Source of the DNA: Woeseia sp.
GTDB lineage: Bacteria > Pseudomonadota > Gammaproteobacteria > Steroidobacterales > Woeseiaceae
Assembly (NCBI GenBank): GCA_003229095.1
Contig: QIHS01000128.1
Span: 1 to 6,319, forward strand
Length of the DNA: 6,319 bases
Reading direction: 5' to 3'
Shown here piece after piece: positions 4,875 through 6,319 of the stretch. The notes beneath the pieces are model-generated. The model was not told the DNA's origin and searched no databases. It saw nothing but the letters and a program-made list of their open reading frames with translations. Every line of letters starts with the position of its first letter. The stretch's first letter is position 1. The position numbers and the translations under genes are program-made.

Positions 4875-6267
4875 GCCGCTCAGGGTCTGGGTTGTTGACG
4901 ATGATCACTCAGTGCGTTGGGTACTCGAAAAGGCATTGCACCAGGCGGACATGAAGGCGCAAACCTTCGAACGCGGCGAGCACTTACTGGATGCTCTTGC
5001 GGTTGAACAACCTGATGTTCTCATCACGGATGTGCGCATGCCGGGCATGGACGGAATGACCCTATTGGCAAGACTCAGCGAACGATATCCGCACCTGCCG
5101 ATCATTGTCATTACCGCGCACACTGACCTCGAAAATGCGGTTGCCGCCTACCAGGGCGGGGCATTTGAATATTTACCAAAACCATTCGATGTTGATGAAG
5201 TCGTCGAGCTGGTCAGAAAAGCGGCAGGGGATCGTGGCTCTCCGAGCCTGAGAACAAGCGCGCAAGGAAAAAAAATACCGTCGCTGATCGGCAAGGCGCC
5301 GGCAATGCAGGACGTCTTTCGTTCCATCGGGCGTCTCGCGCGTTCCAGCATGACCGTATTGATTACCGGTGAATCGGGAACCGGCAAAGAGCTGGTCGCA
5401 AAAGCACTACACCAGCACAGTCCAAGGGCGGGCGGTCCGTTCGTCGCGCTAAACACCTCGGCTATCGCAGCCGAGCTTCTGGAATCGGAGCTGTTCGGCC
5501 ACGAGCGCGGATCCTTTACCGGTGCAGATGCGCGGCGCATCGGCCGTTTCGAACAGGCCAACGGAGGAACGTTGTTTCTCGACGAAATCGGCGACATGTC
5601 ACCAGCACTGCAAACCCGCTTGTTAAGGGTGCTGGCAGAAAGCGAGTTTTACCGTGTCGGCGGGCAGGCATCAATTAAAGTCGACGTTCGGGTCATTGCC
5701 GCCACCAATCAGGACCTGGCGCGGGCGGTGAAGGAGAAACGTTTTCGCGAAGACCTTTATCATCGACTGAACGTAATACGCATCAACACGCCGCCGCTGC
5801 GCCATCGCCGCCAGGACATTCCGGAGCTGCTGCAGCACTATCTCGCAGACGCGGGCAAAGAACTCGGCACGCAGGAAAAGTCACTCAGCAGTGAGGCAAT
5901 GAGCATGTTGCAGGGTTACGACTGGCCGGGAAATGTACGTCAACTGGTCAATGCGACACGTCGCCTTACAGTAACGGCGCCGGGCGGCGTCATCACCGCC
6001 GTCGACATTCCTGAGGATCTGGGTGGACAGTTTCCCGGAAGCGGCGCACAGGCAGAATGGACACAAAGCCTTGCCTTCTGGGCCGAAGAAATCCTCAGGC
6101 AGGAAAAATCGGAGTCATTGGTCGACGCTGCATTGCCGGAGTTTGAAAAGACGCTTATCCGAATTGCATTGAATAAAGCCAAAGGCCATCGACAGCAAGC
6201 GGCAAAGATGCTCGGCTGGGGCAGGAATACACTTACACGAAAAATTCGCTCTCTGAATCTCGACTAG
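4867..6267 (+). CDS. ntrC: Nitrogen regulator NtrC (NRI), sigma-54 activator
   Basis: NtrC is the response regulator that, once phosphorylated by NtrB, binds enhancer DNA and uses ATP to open sigma-54 promoters such as glnA. The protein has 466 residues (E. coli 469). The receiver domain (about 5-120) has acidic residues D11-D13, phospho-acceptor D55 in TDVRMPGMDG, T83 and K105. The central AAA+ domain shows Walker A GESGTGKE (168-175), the sigma-54 loop GSFTGA (215-220), Walker B GGTLFLDE (233-240), candidate arginine fingers R293 and R300, and WPGNVRQL (353-360) with sensor II R358. The C-terminal Fis-type helix-turn-helix (about 425-462) ends in AAKMLGWGRNTLTRKI. GTG 4867 is chosen for its ribosome binding site and length; the first codons overlap ntrB by 8 bp. 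The second residue of the GAFTGA loop is Ser, a tolerated natural variant. The protein probably binds the two sites before glnA. Confidence 0.98.
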   Translation: MGEPLRVWVVDDDHSVRWVLEKALHQADMKAQTFERGEHLLDALAVEQPDVLITDVRMPGMDGMTLLARLSERYPHLPIIVITAHTDLENAVAAYQGGAFEYLPKPFDVDEVVELVRKAAGDRGSPSLRTSAQGKKIPSLIGKAPAMQDVFRSIGRLARSSMTVLITGESGTGKELVAKALHQHSPRAGGPFVALNTSAIAAELLESELFGHERGSFTGADARRIGRFEQANGGTLFLDEIGDMSPALQTRLLRVLAESEFYRVGGQASIKVDVRVIAATNQDLARAVKEKRFREDLYHRLNVIRINTPPLRHRRQDIPELLQHYLADAGKELGTQEKSLSSEAMSMLQGYDWPGNVRQLVNATRRLTVTAPGGVITAVDIPEDLGGQFPGSGAQAEWTQSLAFWAEEILRQEKSESLVDAALPEFEKTLIRIALNKAKGHRQQAAKMLGWGRNTLTRKIRSLNLD

Positions 6268-6319
6268 GGACCGCAGTCCGGTTCGACAACTCGCAGATCT
6301 TTCAATGCAGCAAGAAGCG

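Noticed and set aside
5509..5526. GSFTGA instead of GAFTGA in NtrC as a sign of lost sigma-54 contact
   Set aside because: Serine at this position occurs in other working sigma-54 activators, and all other key residues are intact.
5148..5597. 149-codon open frame on the minus strand inside ntrC
   Set aside because: It is the reverse of the conserved NtrC receiver/AAA+ coding region, Ser/Pro/Arg-rich and with no motif.
6268..6319. Terminator or new gene after ntrC
   Set aside because: GGAC/GTCC (6268-6271 with 6276-6279) is only a 4-bp stem without a T-run, and the ATG at 6305 has no binding site and too little sequence after it to judge.

Overview
The window reads as a conserved chromosomal segment of a gammaproteobacterium. 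The reasons are the split glycyl-tRNA synthetase (glyQ with overlapping glyS), a 469-residue glutamine synthetase carrying the adenylylation tyrosine, and a glnA/ntrB/ntrC cluster with enteric-type NtrC sites and a sigma-54 promoter. The family cannot be fixed from the sequence. No mobile element, CRISPR array, tRNA or rRNA gene is visible.

Layout. Positions 1-1246 (minus strand) hold the start of glyS and the complete glyQ, joined by an ATGA stop/start overlap. Positions 1247-1681 form a divergent control region. Its left side holds a sigma-70-type promoter for glyQS and a leader of about 80 nt with two interlocking perfect inverted repeats that could form a pseudoknot ending one base before the glyQ start codon. 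Its right side holds two NtrC-type sites 31 bp apart, a sigma-54 -24/-12 element and the glnA leader. Then, all on the plus strand, come glnA (1682-3091), a structured spacer with a strong hairpin, a small exported DUF4124-type protein of unknown role (3241-3762), ntrB/glnL (about 3828-4874) and ntrC/glnG (4867-6267). The last 52 bases contain nothing I can name.

How the genes work together. NtrB phosphorylates NtrC when nitrogen is short. NtrC-P bound at the two upstream sites would activate the sigma-54 promoter and raise glutamine synthetase. GlnA has the tyrosine that adenylyltransferase modifies, so it is probably controlled at both transcript and enzyme level. ntrB and ntrC overlap by 8 bp and are probably translationally coupled. 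The hairpin after glnA would let the abundant glnA message end early while a little readthrough, perhaps helped by a weak promoter before the DUF4124 gene, supplies the regulators. This matches the known logic of the enteric glnALG operon.

Most genes here are well known. The best candidates for something undescribed are the glyQ leader RNA and, less strongly, the unresolved ntrB start and the exported protein lodged between glnA and ntrBC.
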